Source: Micromonospora kangleipakensis (lineage in GTDB: Bacteria; Actinomycetota; Actinomycetes; Mycobacteriales; Micromonosporaceae). From it: DNA of 64,000 nucleotides. The translations under genes were made by a program, and so were the position numbers. The notes below the pieces were generated by a model, which was not told where the DNA came from, searched no databases, and worked only from the letters and a program-made list of their open reading frames with translations. The stretch spans positions 1,984,001 through 2,048,000 of the forward strand of contig NZ_SHLD01000001.1 of assembly GCF_004217615.1 (NCBI RefSeq), in the 5' to 3' direction. Positions 8,816 to 17,664 of the stretch are shown piece after piece; positions within the stretch are counted from its first letter, which is position 1, and the number at the start of each line of letters is the position of its first letter.

Positions 8816-9340
8816 TCAGGCCGCCTCGAGGCCGGTGCGCAGGGCGCGCAGCGCATAGTGGGTCCGGGACTTCACCGTGCCGATCGGCACTCCCAGCCGG
8901 CCCGCGACCTCTGCCGGTGACCGCCCGATCAGGTAGACCTCGGAGAGCAGACTGCGCTGCGCCGGGCTCAGCCGGCCGAGCGCGTACCGGATGGCGTGCG
9001 ACGCCAGCGCGGTGCCGGTGGTGTCGTCACCAGCGGGAATCCAGGTCATGTCGACGAGATGGACCTCGGCCGGACGGTTGAGCCGCAGCCGGACAGCGTC
9101 GATGACGAGCCGCCGGCCGACGGTGAAGAGCCACCGGCGGGCGGCATCGGGCTCGGCCGGCACCGAGTCGAGGTGCCGCCAGGCCCGCAGCATCGTCTCC
9201 TGGAGCAGATCCTCGGCGGTCTGCCGCTGGCCGCGGGTCAGCACGAGCAGGAGACGCAGCACGGCACGGGCGTGGTCCGCATGCAGCGCGGTCATGCGCT
9301 CGGCCCGGCCGGCCGGTGATTCGTCGGGTGCCCGCAGCAC
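8816..9340 (-). CDS. ECF RNA polymerase sigma factor
   Basis: 174 residues with sigma region 2 (R-G-Q-R-Q-T-A-E-D-L-L-Q-E-T-M-L-R-A-W-R-H, about 36-56) and region 4 (L-S-P-A-Q-R-S-L-L-S-E-V-Y to G-T-V-K-S-R-T, about 123-160). The pattern resembles the SigK/SigL type, which is usually followed by a zinc-binding anti-sigma gene. None is present: the next gene downstream is the split AfsR-type regulator. It lies between the two AfsR paralogues, all on the minus strand, so it may be part of the same regulatory block. Its control cannot be read from the sequence. Confidence 0.88.
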   Translation of the reverse strand: MLRAPDESPAGRAERMTALHADHARAVLRLLLVLTRGQRQTAEDLLQETMLRAWRHLDSVPAEPDAARRWLFTVGRRLVIDAVRLRLNRPAEVHLVDMTWIPAGDDTTGTALASHAIRYALGRLSPAQRSLLSEVYLIGRSPAEVAGRLGVPIGTVKSRTHYALRALRTGLEAA

Positions 9341-9454
9341 GGTATTTCCCCCAGAGGCAGGAGCAACAGTGAATGCGGCACGAGCCTAGGGACGATCGAT
9401 GCGAATGGACTGACGCGTAAGTGCGGATCGAGTGCCGTCGCCGATCGCAATCGG

Positions 9455-12301
9455 TCATGGACGCGACGTGACCGCCGCGAGCAGGCCGGCCAGCCGCCGG
9501 CCGGTCCGGGTCTGCGCGTACGGGATCAGGGCCAGCGCCTCCTGCCACGCCCGCACCGCGGCGTCCTGGTCCCCGGCGGCGGCGAGGGCGTCGCCGAGCA
9601 GCGCCAGCACCTCCGCGGCCGGCGCCGACGCCGAGGCCTCCTGGTAGGCGACGGCCGCCTCGCGCCAGCAGTCGACCGCCTTGCCGAGCTCCCGGCGGGC
9701 GGAATGCACCTGGCCGAGCACCTCCCACGCCTCGGCGATGCCCAGCCTGTACTGCGCTCCGCGCGACAGCGCCATCGCCTGCTCGGCGCAGCGCACGGCC
9801 TCTTCCTCCCGGCTCAATTCGGCGTTGCTCGCGGCCATGATCACCAGGGCGTCCGCGAGCAGTTTGTCGTCTCCGGCCGCCCGGGCCGGCCCCAGCGCCG
9901 CGGAAAGCGCCCGGACGACCTCCTCGTGTCGCCCCTGGGCGCCCAGGATCATCGCCCGGTTGATCCCGGCCCGGGTCATCTCGGCGTGCAGGCCGAGCCG
10001 GGCGAGCAGCTCGAGCGCCCGGTCGAGATGCCCGACCGCGGTCTCGTGCTCGCGCCGGAAGTAGGCCGCCCCGGCCAGGCTGCGGTGCATCCGGGCCTGC
10101 CCGACCAGGTCGCCGGCCGCCCGGGCGGCCTCGAGGGCCACCTCGCCGGTCGTCGTCCAGTCGGTCCACCGGCCGCTGCGGTCGAAGAAGTGCTGCATGC
10201 CCAGGGCGAGCTGCCAGGCGTCGGTGTGCCGGCCCTGCCGGGCGGCCCGGCCGACCAGCGCGATCAGGACCTGCCGCTCGGCGGTGAACCAGCGCATGGC
10301 GTCGCCGTGGCCGGCGAAGCGCAGCGGGGTCTCGCCCGGCCCCGGCTCGATCATCGGGTGGTACTCGGAGGCCAGCAGCCGCCGGTGCGCCTGATAGCAG
10401 GTGGCCCGGTAGAACTGCAGGCAACGCAGCTCCGCGGCGGCGCGCTCGGCCGGGCTGTCGTTCTCCTCGCCGAGCTCCGTGGCATAGGTCAGCAGCAGGT
10501 CGTGGGTGCGGTAGCGGCCCGGCAGGTCCTCGCTGATCAGGTGCGCGCGGCTCAGCTCGCCGATCAGCGCCCGCCCGCTCCGCAGCGGGACGCCGGCCAG
10601 GCCCGCCGCCCCGGCGATCGAGATGTCGGGGCCGGGATGGAGCGGCAGCAGCCGGAAGAGCCGGGCGGCCGGGGCGGAGAGTGCCTGGTAGGACCAGGAG
10701 AAGACGGCACGCAGGCCGGTCTGCGGGTCGTCGCCGTCGAAGCCGTCCAGGCTCCCGGGCGCTTGGGCCAGCTCGGCGGCGATCTGCGCCGGTGGCGTCC
10801 CCGGCAGGCTCGCCGCGCGGGCGGCCACCACGGCCAGCGCGAGCGGCAGCCGCCCGCAGCTGGCGATGATGGCGTCGATCGCGGCCGGGTCCGCTGCGAC
10901 GCGGCCGGCGCCGAGCGGCCGCAGGAGCGCCGCGCGGGCCTCCTCGATGCTCGGCAGGCCGACCGGCAACGGGTGGGCGCCGGCCGTGGTCAGCAGGGTG
11001 CTGAGCCGGCTGCGGCTGGTGACGATCACCAGACAGCCGGGGCTGCCCGGCAGCAGGTGCCGGATCTGCTCGGCGTCCCGGCAGTTGTCGAGCACGATCA
11101 GCAGGCGCCGGCCGGCAAGGCTGCTGCGGTACATGCCCGCCTGGGCGTGCAGCTCGGCGGGAATGCCCTGCTGGGGCACCCCGAGCGAGCCGAGGAAGCC
11201 GCGCAGTGCCTCGGCCGGGCTCATCGCCGGCTCCCGCCCGTCGTATCCGCGCAGGTCGACATACAGCTGCCCGTCCGGGTAGCCGGCGGCGAACTCGTGG
11301 GCGAGGTGGACGGCGAGGGCGGTCTTGCCGATCCCGGGCATGCCGTCGATCGCGAGCACCGCCGGCCCGCCCGGGCGCGCGACCGCCGCGCGGGCCTCGG
11401 CGATGAGGTCGTCCCGGCCGCTGAAGAAGGGCAGGTCCGGCGGCAGCTGCGCGGGCCGGGGGAGTGGCGACGGCGACTCGGTACGCGCCGGCTGGGTGCG
11501 CTGGTGCAGCAGCCGGTCGTACGCCTCCCGCAGCTCCTCGCCCGGATCGATGCCCAGGTCGTCGGCGAGCCGGCGGCGCACCACCCGGTACACCTCGACG
11601 GCTTCCGCCTGGCGGCCGTCGGCGGCGAGCGCCAGCAGCAACCGGCTCTGCAGCGACTCGTCGAGCGGGTGCTGCTCGGCGGCCTGCCGCAACGGCGCCA
11701 GCACCGCGCTCAGCCGGCCGCAGCGCTCGGCGGCGTCGGCGGCCTCGCGCACGGCCTGGGCGCGTTCGGCCTCCACGGCGAGGAACGCGGGATGCAGCCG
11801 GGAGGCCGGTTCCAGGCCCGCGGCGCACCGGCCGCGCCACAGCCGCAGCCCGTCGAGGGAATGCCGCAGCGCCGACTCCGGGTCGCCGTCCTGCAGGCTC
11901 CGGCCCGCCAGCCGGCTCAGCGACCGGAACTTCAGCAGGTCAAGGGACTCCTCGTCGGCGCGCAGCCGATAGCCCGAGAGCTCCCGGAGGATGTGCCGGC
12001 CCGCCGACCGGGTGGGCAGGCCGGGCTCGAGCAGCCGCCGGAGCACCCCGACGTGCCGGTGCACGACGTTCGCGGCGCTGGCCGGGGCCTCCTCGTCCCA
12101 GAGCAGGTCGACCAGCTCGGCCAGGGAGACCGGTGAACCGGCCCGGGCGAGCAGCAACGCGAGCACCAGGCGCTGCTGGCGGGCGCCCAGATGCAGCTCG
12201 GCGCCGGCGCGGACGACCCTGATCGAGCCGAGCACCGAGAAACCGATCGTCTCGCCCGCCTCCGCCCGCACACCGGCAACGGTAACCGGCCGATCCGCCA
12301 C
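9455..12301 (-). CDS. AfsR/SARP-family regulator: DNA-binding, BTAD, NB-ARC and TPR domains
   Basis: 948 residues and complete. OmpR-like DNA-binding domain (about 18-110, L-G-A-R-Q-Q-R-L-V-L-A-L-L-L-A-R-A-G), BTAD (about 115-265), NB-ARC with Walker A G-M-P-G-I-G-K-T-A and Walker B L-L-I-V-L-D-N-C, an M-H-D-like R-T-H-D-L-L motif, and C-terminal TPRs (about 690-930). It is a close paralogue of the split gene at 5827-8691 over its whole length. Expected role: cytoplasmic STAND-type activator of a specialised-metabolite or developmental regulon. No biosynthetic genes lie in the window, so the target is unknown. It is divergent from the trypsin-like protease. Confidence 0.9.
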   Translation of the reverse strand: MADRPVTVAGVRAEAGETIGFSVLGSIRVVRAGAELHLGARQQRLVLALLLARAGSPVSLAELVDLLWDEEAPASAANVVHRHVGVLRRLLEPGLPTRSAGRHILRELSGYRLRADEESLDLLKFRSLSRLAGRSLQDGDPESALRHSLDGLRLWRGRCAAGLEPASRLHPAFLAVEAERAQAVREAADAAERCGRLSAVLAPLRQAAEQHPLDESLQSRLLLALAADGRQAEAVEVYRVVRRRLADDLGIDPGEELREAYDRLLHQRTQPARTESPSPLPRPAQLPPDLPFFSGRDDLIAEARAAVARPGGPAVLAIDGMPGIGKTALAVHLAHEFAAGYPDGQLYVDLRGYDGREPAMSPAEALRGFLGSLGVPQQGIPAELHAQAGMYRSSLAGRRLLIVLDNCRDAEQIRHLLPGSPGCLVIVTSRSRLSTLLTTAGAHPLPVGLPSIEEARAALLRPLGAGRVAADPAAIDAIIASCGRLPLALAVVAARAASLPGTPPAQIAAELAQAPGSLDGFDGDDPQTGLRAVFSWSYQALSAPAARLFRLLPLHPGPDISIAGAAGLAGVPLRSGRALIGELSRAHLISEDLPGRYRTHDLLLTYATELGEENDSPAERAAAELRCLQFYRATCYQAHRRLLASEYHPMIEPGPGETPLRFAGHGDAMRWFTAERQVLIALVGRAARQGRHTDAWQLALGMQHFFDRSGRWTDWTTTGEVALEAARAAGDLVGQARMHRSLAGAAYFRREHETAVGHLDRALELLARLGLHAEMTRAGINRAMILGAQGRHEEVVRALSAALGPARAAGDDKLLADALVIMAASNAELSREEEAVRCAEQAMALSRGAQYRLGIAEAWEVLGQVHSARRELGKAVDCWREAAVAYQEASASAPAAEVLALLGDALAAAGDQDAAVRAWQEALALIPYAQTRTGRRLAGLLAAVTSRP

Positions 12302-12627
12302 CCGGAGCTTGCGACCACCGGCCCAGGGGCGAGACCGGGTCTCCGGGACGGCGACGGGAGAGGAAGGGCCGATGACGACGTGGTCAGTTCGATGGTTGAG
12401 CGCGTCCGGCAGGGCGTCATCGGCGAGGGCGGCCTTTTCGACGGCCGTACGGCATGTCGGGGGCCGTGGATATCGTCGTGCTCATGATCAACGCGTATGG
12501 CCAGAACAACTTCCTGCTGTCGATGATGGCGACGTTTGTCGGGGTTCGACGACGACTCTGACATCTTCCATTCGCGCAGCCAATGTGGTCAGCTACTGGC
12601 ACACCCCCACCCCTCACTGGAGGAGAA
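12302..12627. other. Divergent intergenic region with one possible small ORF
   Basis: No established gene. A 35-codon frame (12454-12561, plus) reads MSGAVDIVVLMINAYGQNN and has high third-position GC, but no ribosome binding site or family match; it could be a small hydrophobic peptide or a relic. The protease ribosome binding site GGAGGAG is at 12619-12625. Confidence 0.3.
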
Positions 12628-13509
12628 GTGCATCGTCGATCTGTACTTGCCTCGCTGACCGCCACCGCCGCAGCGGCACTGCTCAGCGTCGCCGCCCCCG
12701 CCTCGGCGATCAATTCATACAACGCGCAGCCTGCGCCTGAGCGCACCGAGGTCGGAGCGCTCGTGGTGCAGTACGACCGCGACGGCAACCCCGCCACGCC
12801 CGACGTCGTCCGGTGGAGCTGCTCAGGGACGATGATCTCGGCGGACGTCTTCCTGACGGCCGCCCACTGCACCGCCAATCGGCCCGCCGGCACCAAGTTC
12901 TACGTCTCGCTTGCGCAGAACGTACAGGGCGCGATCGACGCCTCGAACGCGCTCGGTGGGACGCCGGAGCAGATCGCGGCACGAGTGGGTGTCCAGGGCT
13001 TCGCCCACTCCGACCCGGCATACCCGGGCAACTCGGCCGACTCCCACGACATCGCGGTCATCAAGTTGGCAGGGGCGCAGGCCACGGAGCTCGCGAAGCG
13101 CTGGCCCTTCACCCCGGCCACCCTGCCCAGCGCCAACCAGCTCTCCGCGCTCGGTTCGCGCGCGCTCGACGCCGCACCCTGGCAGGTCATGGGGTACGGC
13201 ACCCAGGAGGCCCTGAACCAGCCCGGTGGGCAGACCCACCCGGGTGGTGGCGTACGGATGAAGGCGACGCTCGACTTCGACGCGCTCAACAAGACGTGGG
13301 TGCGCCTGGCGATGAACGAGAGCCGGGACCTCGGCGGTGCCTGCTACGGCGACTCCGGCGGCCCGAACTTCGTCACCCTCGACGGCAAGCTCGTACTCGC
13401 CGGCACCACGATCACCGGTGACTCCCCCTGCTACGCCACCAACGTGGCGTACCGGATGGACAGCGCCAGCGCCCGCGCCTTCCTCGGGCAGTACGTCACC
13501 CTGCCGTAA
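12628..13509 (+). CDS. Secreted S1 (trypsin-like) serine protease
   Basis: 293 residues from GTG 12628, chosen because GGAGGAG lies 3 bases upstream and the signal peptide (VHRRSVLASLTATAAAALLS to A-S-A) then starts at residue 1. The catalytic triad is visible: His in T-A-A-H-C, Asp in S-H-D-I-A-V-I-K-L and Ser in C-Y-G-D-S-G-G-P, with Cys pairs flanking His and Ser as in S1 enzymes. It is presumably an extracellular endoprotease; cleavage preference is not predictable beyond the family. A strong hairpin terminator follows at once, and the tRNA-Arg remnant marking the island begins 185 bases further on. Confidence 0.92.
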   Translation: MHRRSVLASLTATAAAALLSVAAPASAINSYNAQPAPERTEVGALVVQYDRDGNPATPDVVRWSCSGTMISADVFLTAAHCTANRPAGTKFYVSLAQNVQGAIDASNALGGTPEQIAARVGVQGFAHSDPAYPGNSADSHDIAVIKLAGAQATELAKRWPFTPATLPSANQLSALGSRALDAAPWQVMGYGTQEALNQPGGQTHPGGGVRMKATLDFDALNKTWVRLAMNESRDLGGACYGDSGGPNFVTLDGKLVLAGTTITGDSPCYATNVAYRMDSASARAFLGQYVTLP

Positions 13510-13523
13510 CCAGCGATGATGGC

Positions 13524-13551
13524 GGCCGGTCGGGGATGTCCCCGACCGGCC
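13524..13551. terminator. Strong hairpin terminator after the trypsin-like protease
   Basis: GGCCGGTCGGGGA and TCCCCGACCGGCC: 13-bp perfect stem, 2-base loop, followed by GTCGTTCTT. The same hairpin recurs at about 18955, at the head of the second long repeat copy. Confidence 0.8.
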
Positions 13552-13735
13552 GTCGTTCTTCGCGCCGCAGTGCCAGGGGCGCCTGCGATCGAAGCGGCGG
13601 CTCGGCGGGGACGAGCGCGACGCGACTTCAGGGGATGCGGAAAGCCCCCCGACCTCGCCGTTGTGGCTGGTCGCCGGCTGCTTCCTACCTTTTGCGCCCG
13701 AAGGGACTCGAACCCCTAACCTTCTTCCGTGGTCA
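13526..13735. repeat. Long direct repeat copy 1 (terminator plus tRNA-Arg 3' flank)
   Basis: About 200 bases shared with 18953-19160 with scattered differences (for example both read GGATGCGGAAAGCCCCCCGA in the middle). The unit starts with the terminator hairpin and ends in the 3' half of a tRNA-Arg gene on the minus strand, so it looks like the native downstream flank of that tRNA copied by element insertion. Confidence 0.8.
13694..13735 (-). repeat. tRNA-Arg(ACG) 3' half, degenerate attachment-site copy 1
   Basis: Read on the minus strand: variable region, T-arm (AGGGG, loop TTCGAGT, CCCTT) and acceptor strand CGGGCGC. The anticodon region is damaged (several bases differ from copy 4). 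D-arm and 5' acceptor are absent, so it is not a tRNA gene. Such 3' halves are the usual attB/attL/attR cores of actinobacterial integrative elements. It is followed directly by an MDR oxidoreductase 3' relic, exactly as copy 4 at 61680 is followed by the intact gene. Confidence 0.75.
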
Positions 13736-13925
13736 GATGGTGACGACCACCTTGCCGGTCGCGTGCCCGCCCTCGACCTGTCGGATCGCGTCGGGGGCCT
13801 CGGCCAGCGGAAAGGTCCGATCGACCACCGCCCGGACCTGCCCGGCCTCGATGAACTCCGTCAAAGCCACCAGGTTCACCGTGCTCTCCTTCGCCGCCAG
13901 CCGCTGACCGACGACCGGTGAGACG
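13733..13925 (-). pseudogene. 3' relic of an MDR zinc-less oxidoreductase gene
   Basis: About 190 bases encoding the C-terminal 60 residues of the same protein as the complete gene at 61717-62682, ending K-V-V-V-T-I stop. Nucleotide identity by eye is in the high 80s per cent, with a 9-base deletion near 13900. The upstream 770 bases of the gene are missing. Position and orientation relative to the tRNA remnant match the intact copy, so this and copy 4 form the outer direct repeats of the island. Confidence 0.8.
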
Positions 13926-14198
13926 ACCGTTCCCGTGCGGCTGCCGTTTACTCCGTCGAGCGCGCGGCGGGCTGTTCCTGGGGTTGGCCGTTCAGCTCTG
14001 CTCGCGGTGGGGTCGAGGAAGATGAACCGGGCGATGTTCGCAGGGCAGTCGACTCGGGCGAAAACCGGCGGGAAGGCCTGGGCGTTGAGCGGGGAGGACC
14101 GGTCACCTCGGGCAACCCTTGGGGGGTGATCAACTGTTCGCCTCCAAGGTCGTGTGAGTGAGGGTAAGCATGATCGAGTGAGTGCTATTTTTTTTCGT
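13926..14198. other. Gene-less stretch before the IS607 element
   Basis: No supported gene. The left end of the IS607-type element should lie here, but IS607 elements lack inverted repeats and target duplications, so the boundary cannot be fixed by eye. Confidence 0.4.
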
Positions 14199-14774
14199 GT
14201 GAATCTGACGGAATGGGCGAGGACGCAGGGGGTGCATCCGCAGACCGCGTATCGCTGGTTCCGTGATGGGACGTTGCCGGTACCGGCTCAGCGGGTCGGA
14301 TCGCGCATGATTTTGGTGAACGTCGAAGCCAACACCACACCCGAGGCGGTCGACGGCCTGGGCCTGTATGCGAGGGTCTCGTCCCACGATCAGAAAGATG
14401 ATCTTGAGCGGCAGGTCGCCCGACTGACCCGATGGGCCGCTTCCGCTGGGCATCGGGTGGTGCGGGTGGAGTCCGAGGTTGGCTCGGGCATCAACGGTGC
14501 CCGGTCGAAGGTGAGGCGGCTGCTGGCCGATCCGGGCGTGACCACGATCGTGGTGGAGCACAAAGACCGGCTCGGGCGAGTGAACGTCGAGCTGGTTGAG
14601 GCTGCCCTGTCCGCCGCCGGGCGCCGTCTGGTGGTGCTGGATGACGGCGAGGTCGAAGAGGACCTGGTGCGCGACATGGTAGAGGTGCTGACATCGTTCT
14701 GCGTCCGTCTTTACGGGCGCCGCTCGGCCGGCAACCGTGCGCAGAAGGCCCTGGAGGCCGCCGAGCATGGCTGA
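14199..14774 (+). CDS. tnpA: IS607 TnpA serine recombinase
   Basis: About 191 residues. N-terminal MerR-like helix-turn-helix (V-N-L-T-E-W-A-R-T-Q-G-V-H-P-Q-T-A-Y-R-W-F, residues 1-21), then a small serine-recombinase catalytic domain with the nucleophile in L-Y-A-R-V-S-S-H-D-Q and the helix E-H-K-D-R-L-G-R. The enzyme cuts and rejoins DNA through a covalent phosphoserine link to move the element. GTG 14199 is preferred over GTG 14154 because family members begin at N-L-T-E-W. The last 8 bases overlap tnpB, so the two are co-translated. Confidence 0.88.
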   Translation: MNLTEWARTQGVHPQTAYRWFRDGTLPVPAQRVGSRMILVNVEANTTPEAVDGLGLYARVSSHDQKDDLERQVARLTRWAASAGHRVVRVESEVGSGINGARSKVRRLLADPGVTTIVVEHKDRLGRVNVELVEAALSAAGRRLVVLDDGEVEEDLVRDMVEVLTSFCVRLYGRRSAGNRAQKALEAAEHG

Positions 14775-16403
14775 TTCCAAGCTACGGCCGATTGACCCGC
14801 CGTTCGTCGGCCTCGGCCCCTCGGGAGTGGCGATCCGGGACCGGCTCAAGGGCCTCACGCCTGCGGATGAGAAAGTTCTCCGCGCCGTAGGTGAGCATCT
14901 CGGTTTTCTGGCGGGGCGGGATCTCAAGGCGCGTTGCGCTGCCGGTCTGGATCACGACACCGACGCGTGGGCGGATCGGAAGCGTGCTCTGACCGAGGAT
15001 TCTTCCTCGCGGTGGGCCGGGTCGATCACGAAAGCTTCGCACGATCAGTGGGCGCTGTCTCGACGCGCCCAGCTCGCGCACATCCAGTTTCTTGAGGCCG
15101 GTATCGCGACGATCGGGCACCGCCTGTCGCTGCCGGTGGGCGAGAAGGGCAGCAAGCGGGCGCCGGGCGGCTACCGCACCCGGCAGGAGTGGTTCGCCAA
15201 GACGCGCCGCCTGCACCTGCTCCAGTGCCGGCTGGAGGCCGAGCGGGCCGACCGGGAACAGGGCCGCGTACGCGTGGTACGCGGCGGCAAGCGGCTGCTG
15301 AATGCCCGCAACAACCTGGAGGACGCCCAGCTCACTGAGCCACAGTGGCGCCGCAGGTGGGAAGCCGAGCGGCGGTTCCTCCAAGCCGACGGAGAGTCCG
15401 GGAAGCGGTTCGGAAACGAGACGATCCGCTCACCCCCGACGGCGAAGTCTCCCTCAAACTGCCCGCGCCGCTGGCACACCTGGCCAACGCACGGCACGGC
15501 CGATACGTGCTCGCCGTGAAGGTGTCTTTCCCGCATCGGGGCGAGCAGTGGCGCGACCGTGTCACCGCGAACCGGGCGGTGGCCTACCGCATCCACGAAG
15601 ACGTCGCCAAGGGCCGCTGGTACCTGACCGCTTCGTGGACGATCCCGCCGGTCAAGACCGCGCCCCTGAACGCCGCCCGTGTCGGCGGCCTGATCGGCGT
15701 GGACACCAACGCCGACCACCTGGCCGCCTGGCGTCTGGATGAGCACGGCAACCCGCTCGGCGCCCCGCTCACCTACGGCTACGACCTGTCCGGCACCGCG
15801 CAGCACCGTGATGCCCAGGTCCGGCATGCGCTCATCCGGCTGCCGCACTTCGCCAAGCGGCACAACCTGTCGATCGCGGTCGAAGACCTCGACTTCGCAG
15901 CGGAGAAGACCCGCGAGAAGCACGGCCGCCGCAAGCGGTTCCGCAAGCTGATCTCCGGCATGCCCGTGAGCAACCTACGCGCCCGGCTCGTCAGTATGGC
16001 GACCGAACTCGGCATCACCATCGTCGTCGTGGACCCGGCCTACACGAGCACGTGGGGCGCGCAGCACTGGCAGAAGCCCTTCACCAGCAAGAATCGCAAG
16101 ACCACTCGCCATCACGCGGCAGCGGTGGCGATCGGACGGCGTGCCCTGGGGGGGCACCCGATCCGGCGACGGACGGCACCGCCCCCGCACGACCAGAGTG
16201 ATCGTGCCGGGCATCGGACCGCCCAGGCCGGACCGGGCACCACACGGCGCGAGGAAACCCGCCCCCGCATTCCCGGACCACGGACACGATCCGTCGGCGC
16301 CGGATGCGGTGAGAACGCGGGGGACCAGAACGCCCAACACCGTTCGGGGCGTTCGGCCGAGCACGGGTTCTGGCAACAGAACTCACTCCCGCTCAGTCTT
16401 TAG
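14767..16403 (+). pseudogene. tnpB: IS607 TnpB RNA-guided nuclease gene, frameshifted and catalytically altered
   Basis: The frame from ATG 14767 runs to about 15427 and then continues in another frame to 16403. One base is missing between codons for I-R and L-T-P-D-G-E-V. The second part holds RuvC-I (G-V-D-T-N-A-D), RuvC-II (S-I-A-V-E-D-L-D-F) and the helix T-T-R-H-H-A-A-A-V-A-I-G. The family normally has H-D-A at that last point, so the third catalytic Asp appears to be His. TnpB is the ancestor-like relative of Cas12 and uses an element-encoded guide RNA. Frameshift and substitution together argue that this copy is dead, unless the shift is a sequencing error. Confidence 0.8.
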
Positions 16404-16558
16404 GAACGGTTCTGGCAGTACCTGGAACGACAGGCTCTCCCTCACTGGCGTCGCCCCCGATTTGATGGTTATTGCCCGGGTACGACACACACCGAGCGAC
16501 GAAAGCGAACCCACGCCCCGGGCTCATCCGCGGGGAGACACCCTGAAGAGGAAATGCC

Positions 16559-17578
16559 ATGCGAGCAATCTTGATGTACGGCGCCGGTGATGTGCGGGTG
16601 GAGGAGATCCCCGACCCGGTGCTGCAGCAGCCCACCGACGCGATCGTCCGCATCGTGCGCACCTGCGTCTGCGGCAGCGACCTGCACCCTTACCACAACA
16701 TGCCGGCCTCTGAGGACGGGACGCAGATGGGCCACGAGTTCCTCGGCGTGGTCGAGGATCTCGGCTCGGAGGTGACCGGGCTGAAGCGGGGCGACCTGGT
16801 GGTGGCCTCGTTCGCCTTCCAGGACAACACCTGCGACTTCTGCCGCGAGGACGTGCAGGCCTCCTGCCGCCACGGCGGCTTCTTCAGCCAGGCGCAAGCC
16901 GAGCTGATCCGCGTCCCGCAGGCGGCCGGCACCCTCGTCAAGCTGCCGGTCGGGGAGGATTCACCGCTGCTGCCGTCGCTGCTGACCCTCGCGGACGTGT
17001 ACGGCACCGGCTACCACGCCGCCAAGCGCGCCGACGTCAACCCGCGCACCACGGTCACCGTCATCGGGGACGGCGCGGTCGGCCTGCTCGCGGTGCTGTC
17101 GGCCAAGCAGCTCGGCGCCGAGCGGATCATCCTCATGGGCCGGTACAAGGCCCGCACCGACCTCGGCCGCGAGTTCGGCGCCACCGACGTCGTCGCCGAG
17201 CGCGGCGAGGAGGGCATCGCCAAGGTACGCGAGCTCACCGGCGGCGATGGCACCCACGCCGTACTCGAGGCCGTCGGCTACATGCAGGCCTACGAGCAGG
17301 CGCTCGGCGTGGTCCGCGCCGGCGGCGTGATCAGCCGGGTGGGAGTCCCGCAGTACGAGGAGGGGGCGATCGGCTGGGGCATGTTCGGGCGCAACCTCAC
17401 CCTCACCGGCGGCCCCGCCCCGGTCCGCGCCTACATCGACCAGCTGCTGCCCGACGTGCTCGACGGCAAGGTCGAGCCCGGCAAGGTCTTCGACCGCACC
17501 GTCAGCCTCGACGAGGTGCCCGACGGATACCGCGCGATGGACCGGCGCGAGGCCCTCAAGGTCCTGGTCCGTCCCTGA
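16559..17578 (+). CDS. Zinc-dependent alcohol dehydrogenase family protein (MDR)
   Basis: 339 residues. GroES-like domain with catalytic zinc ligands in C-V-C-G-S-D-L-H (about 35-43) and G-H-E-F-L-G (about 60), an incomplete structural-zinc loop (C-D-F-C-R-E-D-V-Q-A-S-C), then a Rossmann NAD(P)-binding domain with V-I-G-D-G-A-V-G-L-L-A. Such proteins oxidise or reduce alcohols and aldehydes; the substrate is unknown. AGAGGAAA precedes the ATG by a normal distance. A hairpin terminator follows at 17588. It is not the same subfamily as the oxidoreductase at 61717. Confidence 0.9.
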   Translation: MRAILMYGAGDVRVEEIPDPVLQQPTDAIVRIVRTCVCGSDLHPYHNMPASEDGTQMGHEFLGVVEDLGSEVTGLKRGDLVVASFAFQDNTCDFCREDVQASCRHGGFFSQAQAELIRVPQAAGTLVKLPVGEDSPLLPSLLTLADVYGTGYHAAKRADVNPRTTVTVIGDGAVGLLAVLSAKQLGAERIILMGRYKARTDLGREFGATDVVAERGEEGIAKVRELTGGDGTHAVLEAVGYMQAYEQALGVVRAGGVISRVGVPQYEEGAIGWGMFGRNLTLTGGPAPVRAYIDQLLPDVLDGKVEPGKVFDRTVSLDEVPDGYRAMDRREALKVLVRP

Positions 17579-17587
17579 CCGGGCACG

Positions 17588-17618
17588 CCTCCGGGGACAC
17601 CACCCGCGTCCCCGGAGG
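17588..17618 (+). terminator. Hairpin terminator after the alcohol dehydrogenase
   Basis: CCTCCGGGGAC and GTCCCCGGAGG, 11-bp perfect stem, 9-base loop, ten bases after the stop codon. Confidence 0.75.
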
Positions 17619-17664
17619 ATCCCACGCCGATCGGATGCCCGCCCAGGTTCTCTATCCTGGGCGC

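Larger units (their letters stand above)
14154..16403 (+). mobile_element. IS607-family insertion sequence (tnpA + broken tnpB)
   Basis: Serine recombinase tnpA followed by overlapping tnpB, the hallmark of IS607. Ends are not resolved; the coordinates cover the genes only. A guide (omega) RNA would be expected around the 3' end of tnpB and the right end of the element. Confidence 0.85.

Noticed and set aside
9704..12136. 810-codon plus-strand frame opposite the AfsR-type gene
   Set aside because: Low-complexity Gln/Arg/Gly composition and no motif; mirrors the NB-ARC/TPR gene on the other strand.
13694..13735. Complete tRNA-Arg gene
   Set aside because: Only the 3' half is present; D-arm and 5' acceptor are missing at all four sites.
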